Source: Arthrobacter sp. CAU 1506 | Lineage (GTDB): Bacteria; Actinomycetota; Actinomycetes; Actinomycetales; Micrococcaceae | Reading direction: 5' to 3' | NCBI RefSeq assembly: GCF_005047635.1 | Contig: NZ_SUKC01000017.1 | Coordinates: 30,981-94,980, forward strand | Length of the DNA: 64,000 nucleotides | Shown: positions 1 to 8,782 of the stretch, piece after piece | How the letters are laid out: each line of letters opens with the position of its first letter | Position numbering within the stretch: position 1 is the stretch's first letter | The notes under the pieces: model-generated | Database searches by the model: none | Told to the model about the DNA's origin: nothing | What the model saw: only the letters and a program-made list of their open reading frames with translations | Made by a program: the position numbers and the translations under genes

Positions 1-1037
1 AGCAAGCCCATCAGCAGACCGCCCGGCAGCAGCATCAGGCCGATCTGCAGCGGTTCCAGACCCAAAACCTGCTGCATATATATAGGGAGCAAAATGATGG
101 TGCCGAACAGGGCTGCCATGCTCACTGCCATCAGCCCCACGGACATGGAGAAGTTGACCGCGCGGAAGGGCCGCAGATCCAGCAGCGCCTTGTCCGAGCG
201 CTGCAGCCGCAGCTGGCGCAGCAGGAACACCAGCAGCGCCACCCCGCCAGCCGCAAACGCGATCCACATCGCGGCACCCGAGGTGGGCCCCGCCGTCGTT
301 GTTCCGTGTCCGGAACCCACCTGGCTGAGGCCGTAAATCAGCCCGCCGAAGCCGATCGCGGAAAGCACCACCGACGGCACATCCAGCGGCACCTGGCGGG
401 GTTCGCTGACGTTTTGGATCCGCCGGTTGCCGACCAACAGCATGGCCAGCGCGATCGGCAGTACCAGCCAGAACATCCAGCGCCAGGACAGCGCGTTGAG
501 GATGATGCCGGAGATGGTCGGGCCGATCGCCGGCGCCACCGAAATGACAATCGAGACGTTGCCCATGGTCTTGCCGCGGTCCTCCGCCGGCACCAGGTTC
601 ATCAGGGTGGTCATCAGCAGCGGCATCATGATCGCCGTGCCCGACGCCTGCACCACGCGCGCCACCAGCAGCACTTCGAACCCCGGGGCCACCCCCGCCA
701 GCAAGGTGCCCGCAGAGAATAGCGTCATGGCGGCGGTGAATACCTGGCGTGTAGTGAAACGCTGCAAAAGGAAGCCGGTCACCGGGATGACCACCGCCAT
801 GGTCAGCATGAACGCGGTGGTCAGCCATTGGGCCGCGCGGGCGCTGATGTCCAGGTCTTCCATCAGTTCGGTCAGGGCCACGGACATGATGGTCTCGTTC
901 AGGATCACCACAAACGCGGAAACCAGCAGGATGCCGATCACCCGGCGGTTGCGGCGCGACTCGTCAGCCGTCAAACCACCGCCCGGGACCTGTCCGGGCT
1001 GCGCCGAGGCACTATTCGTCAACGGTTCATTGCTCAC
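1..1037 (-). CDS. MFS drug exporter, DHA2 (EmrB/QacA-like) family, partial
   Basis: Multidrug-type proton antiporter in the inner membrane; the 3' part lies beyond the left edge of the window. About 345 codons are visible, read on the minus strand from a GTG at 1037 preceded by GAGGA seven bases upstream. After a polar tail of about 30 residues the first membrane segment reads VIGILLVSAFVVILNETIMS, and the next part contains LMEDLDISARAAQWLTTAFM and VIPVTGFLLQRF, the usual motifs of the 14-TM DHA2 exporters. VARVVQASGTAIMMPLL matches the motif C region. Roughly ten membrane helices are present before the cut. The substrate cannot be told from sequence. No neighbouring regulator is visible. 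Confidence 0.9.
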   Translation of the reverse strand, partial: MSNEPLTNSASAQPGQVPGGGLTADESRRNRRVIGILLVSAFVVILNETIMSVALTELMEDLDISARAAQWLTTAFMLTMAVVIPVTGFLLQRFTTRQVFTAAMTLFSAGTLLAGVAPGFEVLLVARVVQASGTAIMMPLLMTTLMNLVPAEDRGKTMGNVSIVISVAPAIGPTISGIILNALSWRWMFWLVLPIALAMLLVGNRRIQNVSEPRQVPLDVPSVVLSAIGFGGLIYGLSQVGSGHGTTTAGPTSGAAMWIAFAAGGVALLVFLLRQLRLQRSDKALLDLRPFRAVNFSMSVGLMAVSMAALFGTIILLPIYMQQVLGLEPLQIGLMLLPGGLLMGL

Positions 1038-1220
1038 AGGAGAATCCTCGGGTGGAGTGCGTGCTGTTGTGGTCGGCCGTTAGGGGCCCAAGAACGCCGG
1101 CGAAAACGGCGGAATAGTAGTCTAACCCTCGGTCATGGTCGCCTATTCCCGCTCGGCCCCAAGCGCCTGCCCGCCCACGACGCCGGTGCTCGCCGCCGCG
1201 GGAATGTCGCTGCGGAGCGA

Positions 1221-1265
1221 CCTCTTTAAAGAGGAGAGGCCCCGCCGGCGCAAGGCCGACGGGGC
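1221..1265 (-). terminator. Probable terminator downstream of the NlpC/P60 gene
   Basis: A GC-rich inverted repeat (1239-1249 pairs with 1255-1265, one mismatch, five-base loop) lies about 60 bases after the stop codon of the hydrolase gene. It is followed, in the minus direction, by a pyrimidine-rich run and a perfect 14-bp palindrome CCTCTTTAAAGAGG (1221-1234). The position between two genes on the same strand fits transcription termination before the MFS gene. Confidence 0.55.
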
Positions 1266-1324
1266 TCCCTGTGATCCTGGGCCGGTCGTTGGGGGAATGA
1301 TCCGTCCCAGGAGTCTGTGGTGAG

Positions 1325-2218
1325 CTACATGGTGTAGTAGCCGGAGACCGGCATGGCGCTCACGTCGTGAACCAGGGTGCCCTGGCTCGGGTTCAGCGCG
1401 CTGATCATCTTGCCGCCGCCCAGGTAGATGCCGATGTGGGCGCCACCGTTCTGTACAACCAGGTCGCCCGGCTGCGGGTTGCTGGTCGGGGTCAGGGCGC
1501 TGCCCTGGGTCTGGCTGGTGCGGGGCAGGTCAACGCCCACCTGGGAGTAAACCCACTGGGTGAAGCCGGAGCAGTCCCAGCCGGAGGTGGAGGTGCCGCC
1601 CCAGACGTAGGGGGTGCCCACGCCCTGCATGGCGATGTCCACGATGCTCTGGTTGCCGCCGGTGGAGGCAGGCTTGATGTCGTTGCTGGCTAGCGAGACC
1701 GTGGCGGTGTCCGCCGGGGCAGCCTGGGTGGCCGCGGTGGCAACGCTGGCGGCCTCGGCAGCCTGGCCGCCGCCGGACTGGGTGCCCTGGCCGGAACCGG
1801 TCAGCGCGATCTGGTCGCCCGGGTAGATGATGGTGTAAGCGTCCAGGCCGTTGGCGGCCAGTACGTCCTGCACGTTCTTTCCGTACTGGGCGGCGATCGT
1901 GCCTACGGTGTCGCCGGAAACCACGGTGTGGGTGGCAGCGTCGGAAGCAGCTTCGGTGGTGGCAGCGGGTGCCGCCTCGTAGCTGGCCGGGGCGGCAGTG
2001 TCAGCCACATCGGCCGAACCGTAGGTCGGAACGGTAACGTCCGCGGCGGCGTTAGCCGGCAGGCCGACGCCCAGCATCAGACCGCCGGCAGCCGTAACGA
2101 CGGCGGCGCTGCGGCCGACGGTGCCGGCGTGGGATGAAACAGCGTTGGACAGGCCGGCCACGGTGGTGTTGCGGACCGGGGTGGCACGGTGGCGTGCACG
2201 GTTGTTTTTGAGCAGCAA
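1325..2218 (-). CDS. Secreted LysM-NlpC/P60 peptidoglycan endopeptidase
   Basis: Exported cell-wall hydrolase that cleaves peptide stems of peptidoglycan. The 297-residue product has a basic N terminus with a signal-like segment (AAVVTAAGGLMLGVGLPANA), a LysM domain at about 95-140 (HTVVSGDTVGTIAAQYGK), an Ala/Gln/Ser-rich linker, and an NlpC/P60 domain over the last 110 residues. Catalytic Cys is in WDCSGF and His in GAHIGIYLG. The TTG start at 2218 is chosen because GAGAGG lies just upstream and because the longer open frame runs back through the riboswitch, which should not be translated. Expression is probably controlled by c-di-AMP through that leader. Confidence 0.9.
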   Translation of the reverse strand: MLLKNNRARHRATPVRNTTVAGLSNAVSSHAGTVGRSAAVVTAAGGLMLGVGLPANAAADVTVPTYGSADVADTAAPASYEAAPAATTEAASDAATHTVVSGDTVGTIAAQYGKNVQDVLAANGLDAYTIIYPGDQIALTGSGQGTQSGGGQAAEAASVATAATQAAPADTATVSLASNDIKPASTGGNQSIVDIAMQGVGTPYVWGGTSTSGWDCSGFTQWVYSQVGVDLPRTSQTQGSALTPTSNPQPGDLVVQNGGAHIGIYLGGGKMISALNPSQGTLVHDVSAMPVSGYYTM

Positions 2219-2235
2219 GAAGTAACCTCTCCCAA

Positions 2236-2375
2236 TGCTTACGAGGTGAGCTGTCGGATTCGGATGGGAGTCACCCGGTCGTGCGGCAGTGCGGCAGGCA
2301 CCAACCACGCGACTTAACCCCAAGGGCCCCAAGAGGGGCCCGGAAAGTGGGTCCCCCGCCTCTGCCAGATGTCTA
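2236..2375 (-). promoter_or_regulatory. ydaO/yuaA-type c-di-AMP riboswitch
   Basis: On the minus strand the leader of the NlpC/P60 gene carries the hallmark 3' segment CCGAATCCGACAGCTCACCT followed by CGTAAGC, and the 5' segment GGCAGAGGCGGGGGACCCA, both typical of the actinobacterial ydaO riboswitch. A GC-rich internal stem (GGCCCC...GGGGCC) lies between them. In this family c-di-AMP binding turns off cell-wall hydrolase genes. The aptamer ends about 16 bases before the start codon, so the expression platform may act on translation initiation or on a terminator overlapping the start region. Identification is by motif recall; a covariance search was not run. Confidence 0.85.
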
Positions 2376-2453
2376 GCGAACAAACTCGGGAAGGTTGGCA
2401 GAGCTCAGCAAGACCTTCCGAGGACGCGGCGGATGATCGCCGACGTGATGAAT

Positions 2454-2483
2454 ACGTTACGTAACGGTTCGATAACTGTCCAA
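2454..2483 (-). promoter_or_regulatory. Candidate promoter of the riboswitch transcript
   Basis: Minus-strand TTGGAC (2478-2483) and TAACGT (2454-2459) are separated by 18 bases, about 80 bases upstream of the riboswitch. The -10 region overlaps a perfect palindrome GTTACGTAAC (2456-2465) that could instead be a regulator site. Confidence 0.35.
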
Positions 2484-2813
2484 GCCCTGAGATTTTCCTG
2501 TGGATAACCTGAAAGCCGGATGGATCGCACTTCCCGTCGGCCGTTTTGCGCCGAATTTTCACCGGCCGTGTGCTACATGGGGTGGAACAGACCGGCACCG
2601 TCCCCGCCAGTTTAGGGCCTAATTTAGGGCCGGCCGAGTGAACATCATCACCAAATACGGCCCTTCGCAACGTCTCCACAGGGCGCAAGGACTGCCATTG
2701 TGGGACCCAGACGGCGGGAGTAGGCTCCGGATTAACCGGGCCGCGGGAACGGCCGGCGCTTCGGCTCGCAGCCGGCGGCGTGGCCCAGCCACTTCGGAGA
2801 GGAATGAAGCGCC
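2466..2813. other. Intergenic stretch between hydrolase leader and aldehyde dehydrogenase
   Basis: Divergent intergenic region. Apart from the hydrolase promoter candidate on the left, nothing convincing was found: no coding frame with a good start, no clear sigma-70 promoter for the aldehyde dehydrogenase, and no strong hairpin. The last 20 bases hold the ribosome binding site (GGAGAGGAATG) of the next gene. Confidence 0.5.
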
Positions 2814-4277
2814 ATGCCCATCACCCGAGATCTGATCATCAACGGCGAGCACGTCCCGGCGGTTTCCGGCAAAACCACCGAAGACATAAGTCCCTACACA
2901 GGGGACTCCTACGCGACCGTCGCCGCTGCCGGTCCGGAGGACGTCACGCGAGCCGTCGACGCGGCGTCGGCAGCGTTCGATGCGTGGGCGGCGACCCCTC
3001 CAACTCAGCGGTCGAAAATCTTCCTCAAAGCTGCCGATCTGCTCGAGGACCGGATGCAGCAGGGCATCGAGCTGATGGCCGGCGAGGTCGGCGGAGTGGC
3101 GGTCTGGGCCGGCTTCAACATCCAGCTGGCGGCCAACATCCTGCGCTCCGCGGCGGCAGCCACCACGGCGCCGCGCGGTGATGTGCTCGCCACCGATCTG
3201 CCGGGGAAGTTCTCGCTCTCGATCCGCCAGCCGTACGGAGTGGTGGCGGCGCTCTCGCCCTGGAATGCGCCCTTCATCCTGGGTATCCGCGCTATGGCCA
3301 TCCCGCTGGCCGTGGGCAACACCGTGGTGCTCAAACCGAGCGAGGACGCGCCGTTGGCCTGTGGGTTGTTCCTTGCGGATGCCTTGCTGGACGCCGGCCT
3401 GCCGCCGGGTGTGCTCAACGTGATCACGAACGACCGCGCGGATGCGAACGACGTGGTCAGCACGCTGATCTCCGACCCGCGTGTGCGGAACGTGAACTTC
3501 ACCGGTTCCACCAAGGTGGGACGGATCATCGGCACGCTGGCCGCCCAGAACCTGAAGCCGGCGGTGCTCGAGCTTGGCGGCAAGAACTCGCTGGTGGTGC
3601 TGAAAGACGCGGACCTCGACTACGCGGTCCAGGCGGCGGCTTTCGGCTCGTTCATGAACGCCGGGCAGATCTGCATGTCCGTGGACCGGGTGATCGTGGA
3701 CCGCAGCATCTCCGAGGAGTTTTCCAGCCGTTTTGCGGAGAAGGTGGCCAAGCTGCCCACTGGCGACCCGATGAACCAGGCCACGGTGATTGGACCGCAG
3801 GTCAGTCAAGTATCGGCGGACCGGCAGTACGCACTGATCGACGATGCCGTCGCCAAGGGAGCCACAGTGCTGGCCGGCGGGGAGAAGGCGGGCCAAGCGG
3901 TGGTTCCGGCGACGGTGCTGTCCGGCATCACCGAGGAAATGCGGATCTACGCCGAGGAGATCTTCGGTTCAGCCACCACGGTGATGGAGGTGGACGGCGC
4001 GGAGGAGGCGGTGAAGCTGGCCAATGACACGAATTACGGGCTCACCTCCGGCGTGATCACCGAGAACCTGGCCGAAGGCATTGAGGTGGCACAGCGGCTC
4101 AAGACCGGAATCAGCCACGTCAACGACCAGCCGGTGCAGGACGAGCCGATGGCCCCGTTCGGCGGCATCCATGAATCCGGCTACGGCAAATTCGGCGGTC
4201 AGGCCGGCATCAATTCGTTTACCGAGGAGCGCTGGATCACCATTCAACAAAGCGGACACGCCCAATATCCGTTCTAA
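2814..4277 (+). CDS. NAD(P)-dependent aldehyde dehydrogenase, vanillin/salicylaldehyde type
   Basis: Oxidises an aldehyde to the carboxylic acid in the cytosol. At 487 residues it has normal family length. Catalytic Glu253 is in LELGGKN and nucleophile Cys287 in NAGQICMS, the expected 34 residues apart; the coenzyme motif FTGSTKVGR and PWNAPF are present. The WAGFNIQLA segment and the ending PFGGIHESGYGKFGG resemble salicylaldehyde and vanillin dehydrogenases of aromatic catabolism more than the betaine or succinate-semialdehyde types; that assignment is inference. It stands alone, convergent with the glutaminase gene, with only two bases between stop codons. No aromatic ring-cleavage genes are nearby. 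Confidence 0.88.
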   Translation: MPITRDLIINGEHVPAVSGKTTEDISPYTGDSYATVAAAGPEDVTRAVDAASAAFDAWAATPPTQRSKIFLKAADLLEDRMQQGIELMAGEVGGVAVWAGFNIQLAANILRSAAAATTAPRGDVLATDLPGKFSLSIRQPYGVVAALSPWNAPFILGIRAMAIPLAVGNTVVLKPSEDAPLACGLFLADALLDAGLPPGVLNVITNDRADANDVVSTLISDPRVRNVNFTGSTKVGRIIGTLAAQNLKPAVLELGGKNSLVVLKDADLDYAVQAAAFGSFMNAGQICMSVDRVIVDRSISEEFSSRFAEKVAKLPTGDPMNQATVIGPQVSQVSADRQYALIDDAVAKGATVLAGGEKAGQAVVPATVLSGITEEMRIYAEEIFGSATTVMEVDGAEEAVKLANDTNYGLTSGVITENLAEGIEVAQRLKTGISHVNDQPVQDEPMAPFGGIHESGYGKFGGQAGINSFTEERWITIQQSGHAQYPF

Positions 4278-4279
4278 TC

Positions 4280-6094
4280 TCAGTCGCGGATGCGCACGGC
4301 CGTCTCCCGCATATAGCGGTCCACATGCGCGTACGCGTCGCGGGTCAGCGCCTTCCACAGTTCGACGGCGAGGCGCGGGTTGTCGTGCTCCATCCGGCTG
4401 ATCGCTTCAGCCGGGAGCAGGTTGACCCGTACCTCGCCGTGGGCGCGGACGGTGGTTTCCTGCCGGTCGGCGCTGCCCAACGCCAGTTCGCCGAACGTCA
4501 TGCCGGCGCTGACGGTGGTGAGCTTGACCCGGCTGTTCGCCGGACCCGGCGACGTGGTGACGACGCTGCCGGACAGGATGAAGTAGACGCCGCCGAAGCG
4601 CTGGCGGATGCGGCGGATGACCTCGCCGTCGGCATAGCTGTGCTCCTCCATCAGGGCGGCGAGCGCAGCAGCGTCTTCGGCGGCGAGCGGGCTGAGCACG
4701 GGCGAGTCGGCAACGTCCACAGTGGCCGGCCGGCAGAGCTCGTCCCCAAAGCTGGCGATCAACTGGTCCTCGGCGAATTCGACGGCGGCGGTGCGGGTGG
4801 CGAACGACGGCACCGCTCGCCCGTCTTCTTCGAACCGCTGTGCCAGGGCGCCTTCGCCGTCGATGAGCACCAGGCCGCGTCCGTCCTGCGCCAGCGATGT
4901 CCGGAGCCGCTCCAGCATGTCCAGGGCGACCGGGGCGGTTTCATCGACCCGGCGCATATCCAGGATGATCAGTTCCACCGACTCGTCCAGGCCGCTGACC
5001 TCGCGCACCATGGATTCCGTGCCGGCGAACAACAGGTCCCCGTTCAGTTCGATCACCCGGGCGCGGTGGGCGTTGTCCCGCAGCACTTCCGCAGCCTCGT
5101 CATTGCGGCGGATGCCGGACGGGGCGTCGGTGATGTCGTAGCTGGCCCGGATGGCATTGCGGCCGGTGCGGGCGGCGCGGACGAAGTGCAACCCCATATC
5201 GTGCGAGATTCGCCGGCTGGCCTCCACGCCGCGGACGCTGCTGCCATGATCGTTCAGCGGCGGTGAATAGACGGCCAGACCCAGCTGGCCCGGGAGTACC
5301 GCGAGCAGCCCGCCGCCCACTCCGGACTTGGCCGGCATGCCCACGTCCGAAAGCCACGCCCCGGCGTCGTCGTACATGCCGCAGGTGGCCATGACGGAGA
5401 GGACCCGTTCCTCCACCTCCAGGTCCAGCACCTGTTTGCCGGTCAGCGGGTTGGTGCCGCCGTTGGCCAGCGTGGCGGCCATGACGGACAGGTCGCGGCA
5501 GGTGACCAGCACCGAGCACTGCCGAAAGTAGTCTTCCGCCACCGGGTCCGGGTCCTGCTCGATGATCTCGAAGGAGCGGAGCAGGTGCGCCAGCGCCCGG
5601 TTGCGGTAGCCGTGCCGTGCCTCCGACTGGTAGGTGCGCTCGCTGACCGACAGTTCGCGGCCGGCGAAGGCCGAATAGTGCTCCAGGATGCGCCGGAAGC
5701 CGGTCTTGCCGCCGCTGCCCTTGATCAGCGAGGTGGCGGTCAGCGCCCCGGCGTTGATCATGGCATTGGCAGGGCGGCCGGTGCCGGGAGCCAGCGAGAT
5801 CTCGTTGAACGCGTTGCCCGACGGCTCCACATCCACCTTTTGGTCCACCGCATCCAAACCCAGATCGGACAGCGCGAGCCCGTACGTAAAGGGCTTGGAG
5901 ATGGACTGGATGGTGAACTCTTCGCCGGAATCGCCGACCTCATACACGTAGCCGTCCACTGTGGCCAGGCAGATGGCGAACTTGTCCGGGTCTGCGCCTG
6001 CCATCCCGGGTATGCCGGCATAAGGCTTGCCGTCCTTGAGCCCGCTGAGCTCGGCGTGCAAGGTGCGCAGGTAGCTCTGGATAGGGGAGTCCAT
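4280..6094 (-). CDS. glsA: Glutaminase fused to STAS and cyclic-nucleotide-binding domains
   Basis: Hydrolyses L-glutamine to glutamate and ammonia. The first ~310 residues are a complete serine-dependent glutaminase with the SxxK catalytic pair Ser64/Lys67 in QSISKPF, plus NAMINAGAL, AKSGVGGG and SPPLNDHG family motifs. Residues about 345-450 form a STAS-like domain (VIELNGDLLFAGTESM, LIILDMRRV). Residues about 470-595 form a Crp-type cyclic-nucleotide-binding fold (YFILSGSVV, GMTFGELAL). Ordinary bacterial glutaminases are about 310 residues, so the 604-residue product suggests activity tuned by a nucleotide and by a partner or anti-anti-sigma-like switch. Single gene, divergent from the next one across 117 bases. 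Confidence 0.92.
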   Translation of the reverse strand: MDSPIQSYLRTLHAELSGLKDGKPYAGIPGMAGADPDKFAICLATVDGYVYEVGDSGEEFTIQSISKPFTYGLALSDLGLDAVDQKVDVEPSGNAFNEISLAPGTGRPANAMINAGALTATSLIKGSGGKTGFRRILEHYSAFAGRELSVSERTYQSEARHGYRNRALAHLLRSFEIIEQDPDPVAEDYFRQCSVLVTCRDLSVMAATLANGGTNPLTGKQVLDLEVEERVLSVMATCGMYDDAGAWLSDVGMPAKSGVGGGLLAVLPGQLGLAVYSPPLNDHGSSVRGVEASRRISHDMGLHFVRAARTGRNAIRASYDITDAPSGIRRNDEAAEVLRDNAHRARVIELNGDLLFAGTESMVREVSGLDESVELIILDMRRVDETAPVALDMLERLRTSLAQDGRGLVLIDGEGALAQRFEEDGRAVPSFATRTAAVEFAEDQLIASFGDELCRPATVDVADSPVLSPLAAEDAAALAALMEEHSYADGEVIRRIRQRFGGVYFILSGSVVTTSPGPANSRVKLTTVSAGMTFGELALGSADRQETTVRAHGEVRVNLLPAEAISRMEHDNPRLAVELWKALTRDAYAHVDRYMRETAVRIRD

Positions 6095-6211
6095 GCTTGC
6101 CAGCCTATGCGGTCCGGATGTCGGGACCGGCCGGGTCCGGGGTGGAGCCGGCCTGAAAACGGGTCCCGCCGCTCACTCAGCGGATGCTCGCGGCGGGCTA
6201 AATTTGGCTGC

Positions 6212-7006
6212 ATGAGTGATGCCCTGCCGCCATCGGCCGACCACAATCCGCTGTTCGGCCTGCTGGCGTCCGGTGACCGGGCCGGGACGCTCGCTTACGC
6301 GGCAGCAATGGACGACGACGAAAAGCGCCGGCAGAAGTCCCTGGTAAGGAAGCTCCGGTTGGTGGTGTCGGCGGAACCGACCGGCGCACGCTCCCCGGAC
6401 GGCTGGTGGCTGGGCCCGTTGACGGCAGAGCACTGGGCCGCCGCCGACATCGCACACATGGCCTGCATCGGCGCGGAACGGTCCGCCGACCTGTCCTACA
6501 CCGACCGCAAGGTGGCCCGCGATGCGCCGCCGGCGCTGTTTCCCGACCGGCTGGAGCTGTTCGTTGAATCCTGGTCGGCCCGCTATGAACGGAACCCGAA
6601 AGGCTGGGACCGCAACCGCGGTGTTGAAGCAATGTTTGACTGGGTCCGTGACGGGCTGGTCCCCGCACCGGCACAGCGCGGGGCGATGCTGCTCCTGCTT
6701 GGCGAGACGCAGGTGCAGCGCATCAACTTCCTGAAGTTTCTGGGGGAACGGCCCGGGCTGATCAACGTGACGCTGAAGGAGCTGTTCCACGTGCCCGGCA
6801 TCAAAGGCGCCAGCGCCATGCAGTTCGATGAAGCCAATCCGCGGGAAAACCGCCGGCTGTCCGTCCTGCTGCCGCAGCTGGTCAAGCTGGGCTACTGGGA
6901 CGGCGAGTGGGTCCGGCACAGCATTGAACACGTGCTGGCCAGCGATGAATGGCCGGAGTACCAGAAGCGTTTTTTCAAGCTCCTGCGCAGCAACCTCGCA
7001 GAGTAA
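6212..7006 (+). CDS. Hypothetical protein, 264 residues
   Basis: I do not recognise the family. The product is soluble, with no signal peptide, membrane helix or clear catalytic motif. It is rich in Trp and charged residues, with blocks such as DGWWLGPLTAEHWAAADIAH and VEAMFDWVRDGLVPAPAQRG, and a helical C terminus (WPEYQKRFFKLLRS). The ATG at 6212 is used because the open frame further upstream overlaps the glutaminase gene antisense and shows no conserved features; its ribosome binding site is weak. It could be a domain of one of the large actinobacterial repeat proteins of unknown function. Followed at 125 bases by lapA. Confidence 0.7.
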   Translation: MSDALPPSADHNPLFGLLASGDRAGTLAYAAAMDDDEKRRQKSLVRKLRLVVSAEPTGARSPDGWWLGPLTAEHWAAADIAHMACIGAERSADLSYTDRKVARDAPPALFPDRLELFVESWSARYERNPKGWDRNRGVEAMFDWVRDGLVPAPAQRGAMLLLLGETQVQRINFLKFLGERPGLINVTLKELFHVPGIKGASAMQFDEANPRENRRLSVLLPQLVKLGYWDGEWVRHSIEHVLASDEWPEYQKRFFKLLRSNLAE

Positions 7007-7131
7007 AAGGAGCGAAGACCGGCCGTGAAGTAGCGGCACACAGGGTTTCGGCGGTCTGCGCCCGGTGTTGCCCGGCGGGCTGTTCGTCTACGCTGTGGGA
7101 AAAGGCGGCAGCCGCGAAAGGCGGGACAGTC

Positions 7132-7554
7132 ATGGCTTCTAATCCGCAGGGCTCCGGGCCGGATGGCGTCGAGGCTGAGGGCGGCCGATCGGCTACGGGA
7201 CGGTCCGGCGGCTCCGGCCGCGGGGACTCGGACGCTGTCGAGCCGGGGACCGGCGGACCGGTCAGCGGTCGGCCGAAGAGCAAGCAGGCGAACCAGCGGA
7301 ACACACGGCTGGGGATGATCTGGACCTCGGTTGTCATCGCGCTGATCCTGCTGGTGCTGCTGATCATCTTTATCGCTCAGAATCAGGACCAAGTCCTCTT
7401 GCGCTATTTCGGCTTCGAGGGGCAGGTTGGCCTGGGGCTTGCGCTGTTCATTGCCGCGGTCGCCGGCGGGATTGTGGTGGCAGCCGCCGGTGCGGCCCGC
7501 ATCATCCAGTTGCGGCTGCGGGATCGCAAGACGCGCGGATCGGCCCGCCGGTAG
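7132..7554 (+). CDS. LapA-like (DUF1049) membrane protein
   Basis: Small inner-membrane protein of 140 residues. A polar Gly/Ser-rich N-terminal half (about 60 residues) leads to two membrane helices: VVIALILLVLLIIFIAQN and LGLALFIAAVAGGIVVAAAG. The IAQN...VLLRYFGF turn between them is the hallmark of the LapA/DUF1049 family, which in Proteobacteria takes part in lipopolysaccharide assembly; in Actinobacteria the role is unknown. It ends with a basic cytosolic tail. ATG start preceded by GAAAGGCGG. Confidence 0.82.
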   Translation: MASNPQGSGPDGVEAEGGRSATGRSGGSGRGDSDAVEPGTGGPVSGRPKSKQANQRNTRLGMIWTSVVIALILLVLLIIFIAQNQDQVLLRYFGFEGQVGLGLALFIAAVAGGIVVAAAGAARIIQLRLRDRKTRGSARR

Positions 7555-7566
7555 CTTTCGTTGCCG

Positions 7567-8115
7567 ATGGGCCAGGACGTTCCACGCCGGTTGTTCACGT
7601 TTGGTCACGGCACCAGCACGCCTGACGAACTGGCTGCACTGCTCAAGGATGCCGGCGTGCAAAAAGTCGTTGACGTGCGCCGATTCCCGGGCAGTCGCAA
7701 GCACCCGGAGATGGGTCGGGAGGCGCTCGCCGGATGGCTTCGCGATGCCGGTCTCGGCTACCGCTGGGAAGAAGCGTTGGGTGGGCGACGCCGGATTGCA
7801 GCGGGGGAGCCGGAACCCGACAGTTGGTGGCGGGTTGCCGCCTTCCGCGCCTATGCCGCCTACACCCGTACCCCGCAGTTCGCGGACGGTCTGGCGCGCC
7901 TGCTGGTGGATGCCGAGGCCGCCGAAGTTGCCATCATGTGCAGCGAGAGCGTGTGGTGGCGGTGCCACCGCCGGCTCATCTCCGACGTGTTGGTCGTCTT
8001 GCACCGAGTTGACGTCGTGCACCTGCTGCCGGGTGGCAAGGAATCACGGCATGAGCCGTCAGCCGGCGCCAGAAGCGCCGACGGCCAGCTCTACTGGGAC
8101 CGTCCGGAAGACTAG
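7567..8115 (+). CDS. DUF488 family protein
   Basis: Cytosolic protein of 182 residues. It shows the DUF488 landmarks in order: LFTFGHGTSTPDEL near the N terminus, VVDVRRFPGSRKHPEM, and the conserved cysteine motif MCSESVWWRCHRRLI towards the end. Function of the family is not established. An in-frame TTG lies six bases upstream of the chosen ATG; neither has a strong ribosome binding site, and the gene starts only 12 bases after lapA, so the two are probably co-transcribed. Convergent with the next gene, stop codons one base apart. Confidence 0.85.
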   Translation: MGQDVPRRLFTFGHGTSTPDELAALLKDAGVQKVVDVRRFPGSRKHPEMGREALAGWLRDAGLGYRWEEALGGRRRIAAGEPEPDSWWRVAAFRAYAAYTRTPQFADGLARLLVDAEAAEVAIMCSESVWWRCHRRLISDVLVVLHRVDVVHLLPGGKESRHEPSAGARSADGQLYWDRPED

Positions 8116-8116
8116 G

Positions 8117-8416
8117 TCAGCGCTTGCGGCCAAAGACCAGTGACGCCAACGCCGTCGCTGCGGTCACCGTATAGACGGACGGCCAGGCGCCGAACTTCTT
8201 GGCCAGTGGGTGGGACAGCCCGAAAGCGGCCAAATATCCGGCGGTGAGCGCAGCGGCCCGGCCCGCACCGGCGTCGCGCTTCCAAAGAGCAAAGGCACCG
8301 GCGCCGGCCGCGGCCAGCACGGCTCCGCCGAGTGGTCGGTTCTTGGTGGCACGGGCAGTCTGGAAGCCGCCGATCAGGCCGGCGCTGGTCAACAGGGTAG
8401 GGGCAATAGAAGCCAT
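8117..8416 (-). CDS. Small membrane protein, unknown function
   Basis: A 99-residue protein made almost wholly of hydrophobic helices (three or four): APTLLTSAGLIGGF, GGAVLAAAGAGAFALW, AAALTAGYLAAFGLS, VYTVTAATALASLVFG, ending in GRKR. No known motif. The ATG at 8416 has a good ribosome binding site (AGGAGAG) and codon use is like the neighbours, which supports a real gene. Confidence 0.7.
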   Translation of the reverse strand: MASIAPTLLTSAGLIGGFQTARATKNRPLGGAVLAAAGAGAFALWKRDAGAGRAAALTAGYLAAFGLSHPLAKKFGAWPSVYTVTAATALASLVFGRKR

Positions 8417-8782
8417 GGAACTCTCCTGACGTTCGGGGCTTCCAGCCTAGCGCCCAGCCGTCCGACTGCCCCCCAGTGATGCCGGCCAGCGCAAGCCCTG
8501 GAGCAGACCTTCAGCCGCCGCCGGCGTCGTCGGCCGGGACCCGGAAGGTGTCCATGTTTTGCGCGAGCGTTCGGCATTGCCGCAGGTCAGGAGCTTGGGC
8601 CGTGCCGAACGTGGACAGTTCCTGCTGAACATGGACAGCAAGCGCCGAACGCGGAGCCGCAGGAGCCACGAAGCGGTCGTCGCGCACCTGGCCGCCAGCA
8701 GGTGGCAGGGCCCTTGGCTTCGCTTCCCAGCGGTGGCAAGGTGGGAAGAGTCCGAACATCCCTGAAGGAAGGACGGAAAACC
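8417..8782. other. 366-base intergenic region, nothing recognised
   Basis: Divergent region between the small membrane protein and the PfpI gene. Short Arg-rich open frames on both strands look like high-GC artefacts. Only the ribosome binding site of the PfpI gene (GAAGGAAGGACGG, 8764-8776) is clear. Confidence 0.5.

Noticed and set aside
2619..3896. Long open frame antisense to the aldehyde dehydrogenase
   Set aside because: Repeats of Arg/His/Gly/Gln, no conserved motif, and the forward gene is well supported. Typical high-GC antisense artefact.
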